Assembly (NCBI GenBank): GCA_001929475.1
Contig: LXFE01000188.1
Span: 1 to 35,424, forward strand
Direction: 5' to 3'
Source of the DNA: Neolecta irregularis DAH-3
Lineage: Eukaryota; Ascomycota; Neolectomycetes; Neolectales; Neolectaceae
DNA: 35,424 nt
The notes under the pieces were generated by a model. That model did no database searches. It had not been told where the DNA came from and was given only the letters and a program-made list of their open reading frames with translations. Shown in pieces: positions 10,748 through 20,866 of this stretch; position 1 is the stretch's first letter, and each line of letters begins with the position of its first letter. A program made the translations under genes and the position numbers.

Positions 10748-11662
10748 TTATCGATATTGCTCCAGTCTCCTACTTAATCCCTTGGTGACTTCTTCCGCCA
10801 TATGTCGCACTCGTTCGCCGAACCGTCCCAGTTTATCTGGATGGTACTTTCGGATCGCATCGACGACTTCAGCTCTTCCGGGGGTTCGGTTGAAATTGGG
10901 TATAGGTTGAGGAGGAGGATACCTGACATAGATGAACTGGAGAAACTCATCTAAAGAGACGGTTTGTCTTCTGTCGATGTCTCTTGCAATTTCGAGATCC
11001 ACAGCAGCAGCCGATACTTTTGATTGTTGAGCAAGCTGTAGCTGTAACTGGCCAATTATACCTTCAAGCTGACATTTCGCAGCCGTCAGATCCGTAATAT
11101 CTCGAGTGGAGTCGGCGAGAAGAATATTCGCTTTGTTCTTGACGTTTTCAAATCTGTGATATAATCCCTTGAGCTCGTTCTTGAGACTCTCTGTCTGCTT
11201 TGACAGATATTCGTTTCTTTCGATGAGGGCTGCCTGTGAGTCTCGCAGACTTTGTATAATCTCTGCTTTCTCGTCCAAACGATGCATCAGCGCAGCGTTT
11301 TGCGACTGCAAGGAAGCAATCATAGCAGAATTGAGGTTTACCGGCTCCCCGTTTGGTGGAAACCCGTTTGACAGCGGATGTTCGCATACCTGCACTGGCT
11401 GTGCGGTGGTTGCCGGTGTAATTCCTGGGGTGTCCGGCGGTGATGCCACGCCATTGAATGGAGAACCAAACGCGTGAGGCGGATGAATCGCATGAGCCGC
11501 ACCCGACCTCTTATTTACGCCGCGAGCCGAAGGGTTTTCGGCCTGGATAGTTGCTCTGCGGTAGGGCGGTATTTGAGGAGAAGATGCCGGCGGAGCAGCG
11601 CCCGTCGGCAGTTTTCTAGCCTTTTCTGCGTGAGGATGGGTGGAGCGTTTTGATATCGGCAT
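10748..11662 (-). CDS. Coiled-coil protein with C-terminal J-like (HPD) domain
   Basis: Single exon, 304 aa from the chosen ATG (MPISKRST...). The frame stays open another 50 codons upstream to 11812, but that part has a less protein-like mix. Residues 1-120 are low-complexity, Pro/Ala/Ser-rich and basic. Residues about 130-225 are predicted coiled coil by heptad pattern (MIASLQSQNAALMHRL, then LSKQTESLKNELKGL). Residues 237-304 form a compact domain: LDEFLQFIYVRYPPP, then AIRKYHPDK with His274-Pro275-Asp276 (10835-10843), then a second helix (HMAEEVTKGLSRRLEQ). Helix-HPD-helix resembles the core of a DnaJ domain, as in some fungal proteins with an HPD at the C-terminus. Role unknown; Hsp70 contact is possible but unproven. 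The same domain ends the protein at 17583-18368. Confidence 0.75.
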   Translation of the reverse strand: MPISKRSTHPHAEKARKLPTGAAPPASSPQIPPYRRATIQAENPSARGVNKRSGAAHAIHPPHAFGSPFNGVASPPDTPGITPATTAQPVQVCEHPLSNGFPPNGEPVNLNSAMIASLQSQNAALMHRLDEKAEIIQSLRDSQAALIERNEYLSKQTESLKNELKGLYHRFENVKNKANILLADSTRDITDLTAAKCQLEGIIGQLQLQLAQQSKVSAAAVDLEIARDIDRRQTVSLDEFLQFIYVRYPPPQPIPNFNRTPGRAEVVDAIRKYHPDKLGRFGERVRHMAEEVTKGLSRRLEQYR

Positions 11663-12102
11663 TGCGCACGTCCTTGGATGGGGTTTTGGATTCTTGGTTG
11701 ACGAGGTATAGGTATGGAACAGGCTTTCCCAGAAAGAAAATGTGTTTGGAATCGCAGGAGGAGAAACCGGCATGCTCTCCGCTGACAAGGCGGCAGAAAC
11801 GGGCTTCTTCAACGATCCCTATCGACGGGACCTGGATCGCTGTTTCTCAAAGTATGTGGCAGAGTCGTCAACAGGGAATCCGCGTGTTCACTTGGAGCAA
11901 GGGCGGCGGTTAGCGCCGGTCACCAAGTACGCGGCTATTGTTGTTCAGAAAATAGAACCTGTGGTCCATTCAGAGGGCTGCTAGCTGGCATCGCGGGAAT
12001 CCGCTTGCTGCAACGTCTGCTGGCTATTCTGTCAACGAAAACCTGGTGGTGAATCCGAGTCCCGCAAATCCCCGGGATCGGGTGTTCTCACTCTGACTTG
12101 CA
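11663..12102. other. Intergenic region between divergent coiled-coil and YjbQ genes
   Basis: A GC-richer spacer with divergent promoters expected on both sides. Open frames occur on both strands (for instance 11742-11984 +), but they look like effects of GC content and no family is recognised. Confidence 0.45.
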
Positions 12103-12572
12103 ATGTCCTGGCACCAATCCAAGGTCGCTGTGCCGTCATATTCAAAGGGATGCCATCTCATCACCCACGTTTTCACAGCTGCTATCCCTGAAATCAAAAA
12201 CTACAAAATCGGAATTCTCAACTTGTTCATACAACATACGTCTGCCGCCCTCTCCGTAAACGAGAACTGCGACTCGGATGTTCGCAGGGACTTGTCGGAC
12301 GCATTAGACAGAATTGCACCCGAGCGCGGGGATTATCGTCATAGCGCGGAGGGTCCGGATGATCAGGTACTCTATTCAGAAATCATTGGCGTGCTCAACA
12401 CGAATTATAGCCTGCGCATATCAAGTCCACGCTCGTCGGAGCAAGCGTCAGTATCCCGATATCGAACGGTAAACTGGCATTGGGTACATGGCAGGGAATA
12501 TACTTGTGCGAGTTCCGCAAATCCAGACACTCGAGAACGGTTATAGCCACCATCCAAGGTGAGTTGAAATAA
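12103..12572 (+). CDS. YjbQ/UPF0047 family protein
   Basis: Small secondary-thiamine-phosphate-synthase-like (YjbQ, UPF0047) protein found in bacteria, archaea and fungi. Exons 12103-12366 and 12411-12572 (44-nt intron) give 141 aa, the usual length. Conserved parts: MSWHQSK start, [22 protein letters not shown] (the conserved HTSAA..NEN signature), [13 protein letters not shown], then HSAEGPDDQ joined by splicing to [28 protein letters not shown] and RTVIATIQG. The splice restores the PDDxPAHIKS junction expected in the family. Some bacterial members complement thiamine-phosphate synthase mutants; the fungal role is not established. Confidence 0.92.
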
Positions 12573-13140
12573 GAGTTGCCTGTCGATGTACATACAGTAG
12601 ATTTAGCCAGCTGAAAAGAAGGCCTCAATGCTTTTCCTTCACGGGGTCTGTTTCAATGGCGTTCGTGTCCAGCTTAACATGCTACTTATCGACAGTAATC
12701 TCTATAATCGCCCCCAACCTTTTAAGCATCACAAATGTGGAACCGCCTTTTTGGCTATCGTATCATGTGTTCTCGCGGGAATAACAGGCTAAATGAGCTG
12801 ATCCTGTAATCAAAACCCTCCCCTGTCACAAAAATTACATTGTCTATTAAAATATACTTTAATTTCTTGGCGTGTCGTCATTCCAATAGGATACGCGGTC
12901 GTCGAAATAAAGTCTAAGAAACATTAACTTGACCCATGGAAATTACTTTTCGTGATGATGTCAGATAGATCCGATGTTTAGACAGGTCATATGTTCCAAT
13001 CACAATTGACGATTATCCCTCGAAAAGACCACAATTTAAATTTAATAGCCAAACCAGAGCAAACCTATCTCCTATAAATGAAAACCAGAGAAGATGCTTT
13101 CACGTACAAAAATAGCTAAATTAACCCTTCATATGCACAC
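12573..13140. other. Spacer without recognised genes
   Basis: AT-rich region between the YjbQ stop and the convergent end of the next coiled-coil gene. I see no coding region or structured RNA. Confidence 0.5.
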
Positions 13141-13950
13141 TTAGTAAACTCTTCTTCGTTTGGAGTCGTTACAAGGTCTCCATGAATGTCTTTTCCGTGA
13201 ATATGAATCTTGATCAATACTATGAAGAAATTCAAGATCTTTATAACGCTTTATTTGTTCCTGTAATTTATTATTTTCCGTTCTTAGTATGGCGATTTCT
13301 CGAGACATTGTCTTTGTATCGTTTTCAAGTTCATCGATAACAGTGGCGTGTAAGATATTTTGCGAGACTAGAGAGTCTAATTGAGAAGAATTGTTATCGT
13401 TGCGCAAGAAAATTTGTCTATCGTGAATCCTTTGTGTACTATGGCTAGATTTTGAAGAAGCGCTTGATGTCGTGGTTGTTGTGGGGTTTGAATGCGGTGC
13501 AAGTGCATGTTGATGCAAAGTCTGAATACAAGTAGCAACAGAAGAGTGTTTTGCTGGGGTCTTGGAATCACTCATGTGCCTGATAGTCAGTACATACAAA
13601 GGGTGAAAAGATAAACGAGTTGGTTGAAATACTATCATTAGTACCTTGTCTCTCCGATATGTTCAGCCCTTCTCCGCGCCTAAAATCATCAATTGATCAT
13701 AAAACAGGGAAAACGGGCCTTTTTGGTAGTCGTTCGTCTTTATGGTCCACTATCGCCGCACGAGGCCATGTATCATCATCTAGCAAGCGTTTCAAATCTA
13801 TCTTGTCTGTAGGAATTGACTGCTCTCTGCTGCAGAAAACGCGTTAATGGTCATATGTTCTTGTAATACCATACTTTTGACCTCGTAAATCCTCGTCTCC
13901 ATGGGCAAAGGCACATCGAGTTTCAAATTTGCATCCGCGAGAAGATCCAT
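13141..13950 (-). CDS. Hypothetical basic coiled-coil protein, four exons
   Basis: A reconstructed gene: exons 13950-13870, 13819-13715 (could begin at 13822), 13679-13645 and 13579-13141, 219 aa. All junctions use GT-AG and keep phase; the intron at 13644-13580 ends in a clean gtactgactatcag. A TATA element on the minus strand (complement of 13969-13976) precedes the ATG. The protein has an N-terminal part (MDLLADANLKLDVPLP, then LDDDTWPRAAIVDHKDERLP), an Arg-rich joint (PARRRAEHIGETR), a Ser/Thr/His-rich middle, a coiled coil (VIDELENDTKTMSREIAIL, ENNKLQEQIKRY) and a basic tail (DSKRRRVY) that could be a nuclear signal. No family recognised. The 141-bp gap to the BolA gene is probably a bidirectional promoter. 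Confidence 0.65.
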
Positions 13951-13968
13951 GGTTATAGCAAAGACGAG

Positions 13969-13976
13969 TTTTATAG
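13969..13976 (-). promoter_or_regulatory. TATA-like box of the four-exon coiled-coil gene
   Basis: Minus-strand tataaaac about 20-27 bp upstream of the proposed start at 13950. It supports the presence of a first exon here instead of a start at 13638. Confidence 0.4.
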
Positions 13977-14091
13977 AGAGAATAGTCGGGCATAGTTGTC
14001 AAGAAATGATGGATTGATTTGTATGGGTCACTTGGGCGTAGTATTTTTGAACCTTCAAATATATCATTATATGTTTCCCACTCGACTTGTC

Positions 14092-14484
14092 ATGTCATTG
14101 GAGTCACGTATACATGAACAAGTAGCATTCATCGTATTATGACATTGTCTAAACTTGAGCTAGCTACTTAAATTAAGCCCTTCTCTCTTGCGAATACATA
14201 ACGACTCGCATTTACACACCCATCATGCGGCAATGAAGGACAACACTTCTCCTGAAACTCATTTTCGAGTACAAGTTGTTAGTAACGAGTTTTGTGGCAA
14301 GGTCAGTCTCATGTTGATGGGATCTAATTTCATGCAGAGTAGAATGCAAAGACATCGGATTGTGTATGGACTATTGAAGGATGAAATGAATCAAGGAATT
14401 CACGCCCTGCAAATCCAGGCGGAAACAGATGATGAAATTGAGTCAAAAAATAAAGATAGCAAACCTACAGCATGTAAGGAATAG
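14092..14484 (+). CDS. BolA-family protein
   Basis: BolA proteins work with monothiol glutaredoxins in Fe-S cluster trafficking and iron sensing. Exons: 14092-14121, 14164-14301 and 14338-14484, 104 aa. The start (MSLESRIHEQ) is joined to LLKLSPSLLRIHNDSHLHTHHAAM, then ETHFRVQVVSNEFCGK, and after the second intron RMQRHRIVYGLLKDEM and GIHALQIQAET. The HAAM region, FxGKSxxxRHRxVY and IHALQ motifs are diagnostic. The second intron is 36 nt with no stop, so an unspliced form would carry 12 extra residues between FCGK and the RHR motif. HHAAM with RHR suggests the BOL1/uvi31 type, but I do not assign a symbol. Confidence 0.92.
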
Positions 14485-14730
14485 ATTGGTTTTCCATATA
14501 TATACCTATCCATGTATAAGACAAATTTATTTTTCCTTTTAAACATTATTAGTTTAGGTAAGGATAGGTCATGAACTTCCTCCCCAAAACACCAGTAACC
14601 ATTCAAACTTTGTATGTGATTTTTCCCATAATTGCATCCAATAACCCGTACAAACGCAAACCCTAGAGCGAAAAAAGAAAGCCTGCATCATTGCAGATAA
14701 GTAAAAAAGAAAGAGAAAACTTCTAGACCG

Positions 14731-15339
14731 CTAAGAACTTGATGTCCTCCGATTAATTCCGTTCCTCGAGATATGGTTTTGTTGCGTTGAGAATCTGTCG
14801 GGAACGGGAGGCGAGAGACGGGTTCGTTTCAACAGCCGGGCGTTTTCTCGTTCAAGGTGTTCGATTCGCCTAACCATGATCCAGTTCTCAGCCTTCAAAT
14901 CCCGAATTTCGGATTCTGATTCAGAAGGGCGATTCTCCATCGTTTCTAGGGGAAACAAGTTGGCAGGGACCGTGCGAGGAGATACGGGAGGGGATAAATG
15001 GGAAAGACACTGAGAATATGGCAACTGAGGCAGGTGTTTGCGGTAGACTGGTTTCCATAGACTGGTGGGGAGCCCGTCTGTGGGAAGATGTAATGCGGAT
15101 GGCCGCGGAGATATGGAATACGGTGTTTGGGGGCCGGGGTTCGAAAAGTCAGAGTCTGAGGACCAAGTCGACTCTGATTCGGCATCCGAGTCTGACGAAT
15201 CATCAGAAAACCAAGATACTTCTTCGCTAGAGGGTTATTTTGTAGATTCGCATAAGACATACGCAACGTCAACTACTGGATGCTCACTGTCACGATGATG
15301 AAACAGCGAAGAAAGGGGCACCGGGCTGGCTTGCTGCAT
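14731..15339 (-). CDS. Hypothetical Ser/Asp-rich protein with C-terminal coiled coil
   Basis: Exons 15339-15263 and 15226-14731, 190 aa. The intron (36 nt) has a gtatgt donor and ctctag acceptor, and splicing fuses two fragments that are otherwise in different frames. A TATA element (minus strand, about 15398-15407) lies ~60 bp upstream. The N-terminus (MQQASPVPLSSLFHHRD) leads into an acidic Ser/Asp/Glu tract (SDDSSDSDAESEST) and then a Pro-rich region. Residues about 135-165 form a short coiled coil (ESEIRDLKAENWIMVRRIEH, LERENARLL). The tail is Ser/Arg-rich. No family recognised. Its general design (disordered N-terminus, short coiled coil, basic tail) resembles the 13141-13950 product. 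Confidence 0.65.
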
Positions 15340-16463
15340 TTGATGATGGATTGTTATACTGGGGACGTCTGATGTCCTGTGGTGCTGCAGGAAAGGACTT
15401 TATATATCCAGGAACAAGCAGGCCTGTGTGTATACTCGGCCGTATTCCGAAAGTCCATGGGGCTCTTCTTTGTTGATAGCGCGGCACTAGAACCGGCCCT
15501 AACCTTGTTGTAGCACTGGCCGATCGCAGTCGCAGAATATCAGCGCCGTGTCCCGCAAAGGCCTGGAAGCGCAGTTCGGAGATACAGGCTTACACATCGA
15601 CGGTGATCCCACCAACAATTCGCATTTTGGTGGTTAGAGGATGTGCTTCATCCCTTTTCCCACTAAAGTACTGTGAAATCCCCTAACGGCTTTAGGTGGA
15701 ATTATATTTTTGCTGCTTTGTGGTCTTGCATTGGCATGCTACGTGTTACACAACCCAGTGATAGGCGCGCCCCGCGCGGTCATTCGGTGCTATCGGCCAT
15801 TCACACTCCGAGAGACGCTGGGTCTAGATATATATTTAGAGAGCTGTAACAGTCCGCCGCTAGCACAGATTTGAGGAACCATCAACTGCAATACGTGACT
15901 CGGCCAATTCTAGAACCCATCACTCAACTATCGGATTTCAATCTTCCCGAATGGCGACCATATACATGAACAAAGAGACATGGTTGCCGCCCAAGATGTG
16001 CGAGACGGCGATAGAAACAAGTTGTCGAACCAGAGGGACTGCACCCTGGTGATACTGTTGAATCCACAGTAATTTCACGCCACCGCAGTAAGACTGCAGG
16101 CACCGGCCGGGTAGTCATCCGGTCGCCAAAGCTGGTCCAAGCTGCGACAGCATTGTGGTTTCAAATGGCAAAAATGGCATTTGCTGCGATGCCCCACTCT
16201 GGTCTGCAGCCGGTGCTTTGCCTGGGCAGAGCAGCGCGCGGGGCGGGCTCCCGTGGTGCCACCGCCCATTAATAATGATTATCGTGCGGAGGTTCCCCAC
16301 CCGATACGCATTTTTAATGGGCGTTGGCATGACGTGATTCTCCTCGCGCAGTTCTCCACTTGGGATGCCCGGTACTTGAAGATCTCACCTCGCAGATTCA
16401 GCTCGGTCCTTCCAAGCCTGTGTTCTTTCCAACCCGCCAGCAAGTGCTTTTATTTTCGTCTGC
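15340..16463. other. GC-richer intergenic island
   Basis: Over 1.1 kb with no supported gene. GC content is visibly higher than elsewhere (for example 15766-15781 and 16229-16252). Short overlapping frames occur on both strands at 15924-16337, with composition that looks non-coding. An 11-nt inverted pair (cgccccgcgcg near 15771, cgcgcggggcg near 16233) is present. It includes the promoter of the gene at 16464. Confidence 0.45.
15398..15407 (-). promoter_or_regulatory. TATA box of the 190-aa coiled-coil gene
   Basis: Minus-strand atatataaag about 60 bp upstream of the start at 15339, followed by a C-rich leader; supports the first exon as modelled. Confidence 0.5.
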
Positions 16464-17375
16464 ATGGTCATGAAATGTCGTAGCGCACTGCACAAGGCCC
16501 TCGACCATTCTGACCAGTGGTTTCTTCTTACAGCCGGCGCGGCATTTCTATGTTACTGTAGTCAGGCAATGTTTGTGCCCATGATACAGGGCCTGAAAAC
16601 TCGAGAAGACGTACGCTTGCCGTTTTCACATCTCTGCTGATATATACAGTTCAGGCGCCTGTTCACGACGCAGATCTTCTTTACATGTCTCAGTATAACC
16701 GGTGTTGCTGTTTCACTTGTCTATCTTTTGCAAGGAATCCTCGGATTTAGCCGCCACGTCGTCCTCGTCTGGCACAACTTATATTGCATGTTTGAAATGA
16801 TGATCGCATTCACTCGTATTCCTCGCCAGTTATTCACTCCTACCCATTATGCGTTTATTCGATATCTCATGCTACTGAGCCAATTCGTCCAGGTCTGTGC
16901 GATTCCATGGCACATCATCGCTGCAACAACCGAGTCAAAAGGAATACGTTCAATCGCCACTTACAGCCATATCATCACCTGCATCTTTTTCATCATCACC
17001 GAACTGAGTACTTTACTTGCCTCGAAAAAGATGCTGCGAGAAATACCACCGGATTTCGAGCAGTTCACAGTTACGAGAACCGTTTTATTATTGCTTGTCG
17101 AAGCAAACTCCATGGCGATGATTGCTGGAATCTATTCATTGCTTTACGCTGTATTCGGCAAGTTGACTGTTGGGACGATATGTATGTTTGCAGGAGGAAT
17201 GGCGTTCAAGACGTATGCTTATGTCTTTCGACTCACCAGAGAATGTAGAGAAGCCACTCGGAGTCGAGAGGATTCCAACAAAACCGCAGAAACTGTAAAA
17301 CAACGAGATAGCAAGAATGAAAACTTTTGGGACCCAACAACAAAGATTCGCCAGTGGGATGTACTGCCACTGTAA
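16464..17375 (+). CDS. Orphan multi-pass (about seven-TM) membrane protein
   Basis: Exons 16464-16610 and 16650-17375 (39-nt intron), 290 aa; a second in-frame ATG is at 16470. Six or seven hydrophobic segments are visible: WFLLTAGAAFLCY, TQIFFTCLSITGVAVSLVY, VVLVWHNLYCMFEMMIAF, RYLMLLSQFVQVCAIPW, YSHIITCIFFIITELSTLL, a segment near TVLLLLVEANSMAMIAGIY and a last around TVGTICMFAGGMAF. A charged cytosol-like tail of about 45 residues follows. Length and layout would suit a small receptor-like or transport-like protein, but I recognise no signature of a named GPCR or transporter family. No signal peptide beyond the first segment. The adjacent coiled-coil gene converges on its 3' end. Confidence 0.75.
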
Positions 17376-17582
17376 TTGTTGATTTTCTGGGATATTCGGT
17401 AAGGGGTTTTGTTGTACAGCGTCATATTTGTATATTTAGCATAGAATTATAGACAAAAAGGTGATGCTCTATCTTTTTTATTTAGATTCTTATTACCCAT
17501 CATGACTTTATTTCCCCAACAACCAACCGGTATCCTGCAAAACAACCAAAGAACAACTTCCGTCACAGCACTGCTCTAAATT

Positions 17583-18368
17583 CTACTCCATCTTTGACCG
17601 TAAAATCCGAATTATTTCCAAATATCCATCAGCTGTTCGACTTGCCAAATCTTCCAGATTTCCAATCTCATATCTTGCAATAGCATCTTCAATGTCTAGT
17701 TTGCACACATTCGGCGGAATCGACGGTGTTGATTGTGGCGGAGGATAATTCCTGTAGATCCACGTCATAAAGGAATTAATATCGTCTTCTGCTTGGTCTC
17801 TGATTTCATCTCGACGATCGACTATTCTAGATAGCCTCATTGGCCTTTCTAAACTGTTTCGGTTTGGTGGTCTAGATGCTTCGCCATTGTGGATGATCTT
17901 TTGGGGTGATGATGAGGACAGATCAGCAGTCTCGGCCACATCACTTTCGAGAGCGACAAACTGGTTGCCTAGACCTTGAATGACTTCTTCAGAGTCGGCG
18001 GCATGATTTCTCCACCCTTGCAAAGCACTTTCAAGCTCATCAATACAACTGTTGCACTCTGATAACTTGGCTACAAGACCCTTGTTGTCGGTTTTCAATG
18101 TCTGATTTCGCTCAATCAACTCATCTTCAAGTTTAGCCCAGTGAACTCGCTTCTTAGATCGCAGCAGTAACTCTTGTATTTCTTTGCTCATTTTCGCTAT
18201 TTCGAACTTGAGAATCTGGTTTTCTGATTCGAGAGATGCAACTTGAACTTCGAACCGATGATTTACCTCTGCCAAAAGGTCTATTGACGCTTGAAGCTTT
18301 TGATGTTTTCGAAACATCATTTGAAATAGCATGATCGTGAATGTAAGGATATACAAGAGCACGATCAT
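17583..18368 (-). CDS. Membrane-anchored coiled-coil protein, J-like C-domain lacking HPD
   Basis: Single exon, 261 aa. The N-terminus is a hydrophobic segment (MIVLLYILTFTIMLFQMMF) that would serve as a membrane anchor. It is followed by a long coiled coil at residues ~25-140 (LESENQILKFEIAKMSKEIQ, LIERNQTLKTDNKGL). A Ser-rich linker leads to a C-terminal domain at about 196-261. This domain (MTWIYRNYPPPQSTP, then DIEDAIARYEIGNLEDLASR, then GYLEIIRIL) lines up with the one in the 10748-11662 protein: the same (F/W)IYxxYPPPQ entry, the same helix spacing, but ARYEIG in place of RKYHPD. So the J-type HPD is absent. Probably an ancient paralogue; function unknown. Confidence 0.7.
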   Translation of the reverse strand: MIVLLYILTFTIMLFQMMFRKHQKLQASIDLLAEVNHRFEVQVASLESENQILKFEIAKMSKEIQELLLRSKKRVHWAKLEDELIERNQTLKTDNKGLVAKLSECNSCIDELESALQGWRNHAADSEEVIQGLGNQFVALESDVAETADLSSSSPQKIIHNGEASRPPNRNSLERPMRLSRIVDRRDEIRDQAEDDINSFMTWIYRNYPPPQSTPSIPPNVCKLDIEDAIARYEIGNLEDLASRTADGYLEIIRILRSKME

Positions 18369-19508
18369 CTTGGTGTTGGAATGTGCGGTGATTATCAGGA
18401 AGAACCAAGAATCATTAAAGCTCTTATCGCGCTATACTCGGTACGGATTATACAGGTTTGGTAGCAACCCTTGTACCCAGTCAAAGCTGATTATCCGGCC
18501 TCGTGGTCACAAAATAGAAATTTAGAAAAAGTTTTCATATCTTTCTTATTGAAGGAAGCGTGATTATTCCTCCGGGCCTGATTGGTTTAATAGTTTCTTT
18601 GTTTAGCGGAATCCGCGGAAGTGACTTGAAATTTACTGTGTGACCTTGGAAATATGCTATCAGGCGCCTAATGACGTAAAAATAGTCTGGATACAACTAC
18701 CAGAACATAAAGCGAAACTTAAGACAACCAAGAATAGTTATAGCTGCAATAGCGTCATTCGGGTATCCGTTAACGGTCAGATCGACGCTATAGAACGTCG
18801 TTTTAGAAGTCCGGGCGAGCTTTAAAGATGCCGTGATCGTGAGACATAAGCGGCAATGTCGACCATGAACGGAGTAAATCTTCATATTCTATGACCTTTT
18901 ACTTGACCAAGGAAATACCTCAAGTGAGCGAGCATCTTTGTGTCTAGGGCCGTTCATACCTGGTCAGCTTTATTCCAGTTTTACTGTGGGTAATAAATAT
19001 TTCTCGGACATTAGAGTACTTTTGTAGCTGCACGAAGAAATTATTATCAATGAATAAAAGTCTACTCTCCTGGTTCAAGAAATATATCGAGAGTATCAAC
19101 ATGAATTCATGTTGTATTTGCCAACAAAGATCTTCTTCGTGTTTGAAGCAGATATCTGAGATAAATAGGATAGAGAAAGTTTAGTTGGCATCGTCTACAG
19201 GTCATCATGCCATTCATCTATTAGTATTCATTTCTCTCCATCCATGGCCCTGCCATCTAGAAATTGACTGCGATCGAACCCATAAAATATTGTAATCTAA
19301 TGAAGATCTCTGATAGAGAACGCAGAAACAGGTCTTTTCAAGTCTCTATGCTCTGATGAATCATGAATCAAAGTTGAAACCTTAAATACAAGCATAGCCT
19401 TAGGTAGCTACAGCTAAAAATTGAAGCTACGGATAACCTTGACCAATCCAATCGAACCACATAACCTCCAAAAATTGTTTCAGTCCCTTCAACTAATCAG
19501 ACGCGGTA
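18369..19508. other. Spacer without recognised genes
   Basis: About 1.1 kb upstream of both flanking divergent genes. Only short open frames occur (60-65 codons), none with family resemblance. No RNA gene or large repeat was noticed. Confidence 0.5.
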
Positions 19509-20866
19509 ATGTCGGAACAAAGCTCGAATGTGCCGGTCACAGAGGGCCGATTAGAATCAATTATGCCACCAAGAACAACACCTGCACCGCCAAATATTGG
19601 AGGATCAAAGATGAAGTTTGCGCCTAAAGCGATTCCACGCAAAAGGCGCGAAGGGTACGTCTGTTTGCAGAAAGTTATCAAGGCTCATTTCATTAGGACT
19701 TCTTTACTCGATACCAATAAGAATGTATAGGGTAAAATATATATAAAACACTGAAAGGGAAGGAATCAGATACATCCGTTCCGAAAGTACGTCCACTTCC
19801 AAAACCTCGTACAAGACCCGAACCAGCGCCCCTCACGGCATCCGGGCCCCTCTCGATGGGACCGAGTGGTCCTTCTAAAGGCGCAAGACTGTTTCCTGGA
19901 GGAAGTGGTGGTGTAGGGGGAGCCTCCGGATATTCAAACCAACGTCTATATCACCCCTCTGCGGCACCAATCAAGAAGTCTGAAAATGACCACGAAGAAG
20001 AAGAGGAAGAGGAGGATGCAGTTGAAGATGGGATTGAACGTATGAACTTGTCCAACTTTGGCGGAATGCTTGCAGATCCTATGGCGCCTGTCTTTGCCGA
20101 ACGACTTGAGAAACCAGATCGACAAGCTGGACTAGAGATACAAGATACCGCTTGCAAATGGAAAAAAGAACCTGCCCAAGCTACATTCACAGAGACTATG
20201 GGTATGTCTATAATTTATATCTTCTCTGAATATGCCTAGTTAAACACGAACCCACCGATCTTGAGATGACTGATATCAATGTCTGTGAAAAATCTCGCAA
20301 GTCATCGAAAAAGATCACAAAGGAACGTGTAATGACTGTTGAGGAGAAAGAAGAAGAAGAAAGAATAGACCATGGTATGCGAATCCTTGCTGCTGAATTC
20401 GGAGACCGCATGGTCACTGACGAGGGTATTGAAGTAGGTGGAGAGGTATTCTATCGAGCATGGAGAGAATACTTATATTTAGTCTGAAGGAAAACTCTTT
20501 TTCTTCCAGCTTCCGCCTGTCATGCCTGCATTTGACCTTTTGGATCCTAGCATTGCTAAAATGGAACAGGGAGCAGTCACAACGAAATCCTTGGACTCAG
20601 GAAAAATCTCGATACCCTCGAATTCAAAAATGTATGCATGGCCGCCTCCGGATGGTATCGTAGGGCAGCTTCGAGTCCATAGAAGTGGAAAGACTTCTAT
20701 AAGGTGGGGAGGTGTCGATTTGCAAGTCTCTCTTGGAAGTGAATGTGGTTATTTTCAAGAACTTGTTGTTATTGACTCAAACACAGACAAAAAGACTTGG
20801 AGTCTAGGGCCAGTCAGCCGGCGAATTGTTGTTATTCCAGATATTGCAGAGTTGCTACGGAAATGA
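19509..20866 (+). CDS. RPC53: RNA polymerase III subunit RPC4/Rpc53
   Basis: RPC4 subunit, partner of Rpc37 on RNA polymerase III, needed for termination and reinitiation. Modelled exons: 19509-19654, 19697-19724, 19763-20201, 20240-20445 and 20483-20866, 400 aa. Landmarks: the N-terminal KMKFAPKAIPRKRRE motif, a Pro/Gly-rich middle, an acidic run (about 19997-20020), NLSNFGGMLADPMAPVFAERL, and the C-terminal RPC4 domain (EGKLFFFQLPPVMPAFDLL, GQLRVHRSGKTSIRWGGV, then LELVVID-like EELVVIDS region and VVIPDIAELL). The 28-nt second exon is inferred because one 104-nt intron would be far longer than any other in this window. That part is less certain than the rest. Confidence 0.88.

Noticed and set aside
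11742-11984. 80-codon plus-strand frame upstream of the YjbQ gene
   Set aside because: Located in a GC-richer divergent promoter, partly antisense to the upstream extension of the coiled-coil frame, and not recognised.
13620-13847. 75-codon plus-strand frame
   Set aside because: Antisense to exons 2 and 3 of the reconstructed minus-strand gene, which has better splice signals and a TATA element.
15924-16337. Overlapping 60-100-codon frames on both strands
   Set aside because: They mirror each other in a GC-rich segment where stops are rare, with no family resemblance and no splice partners.
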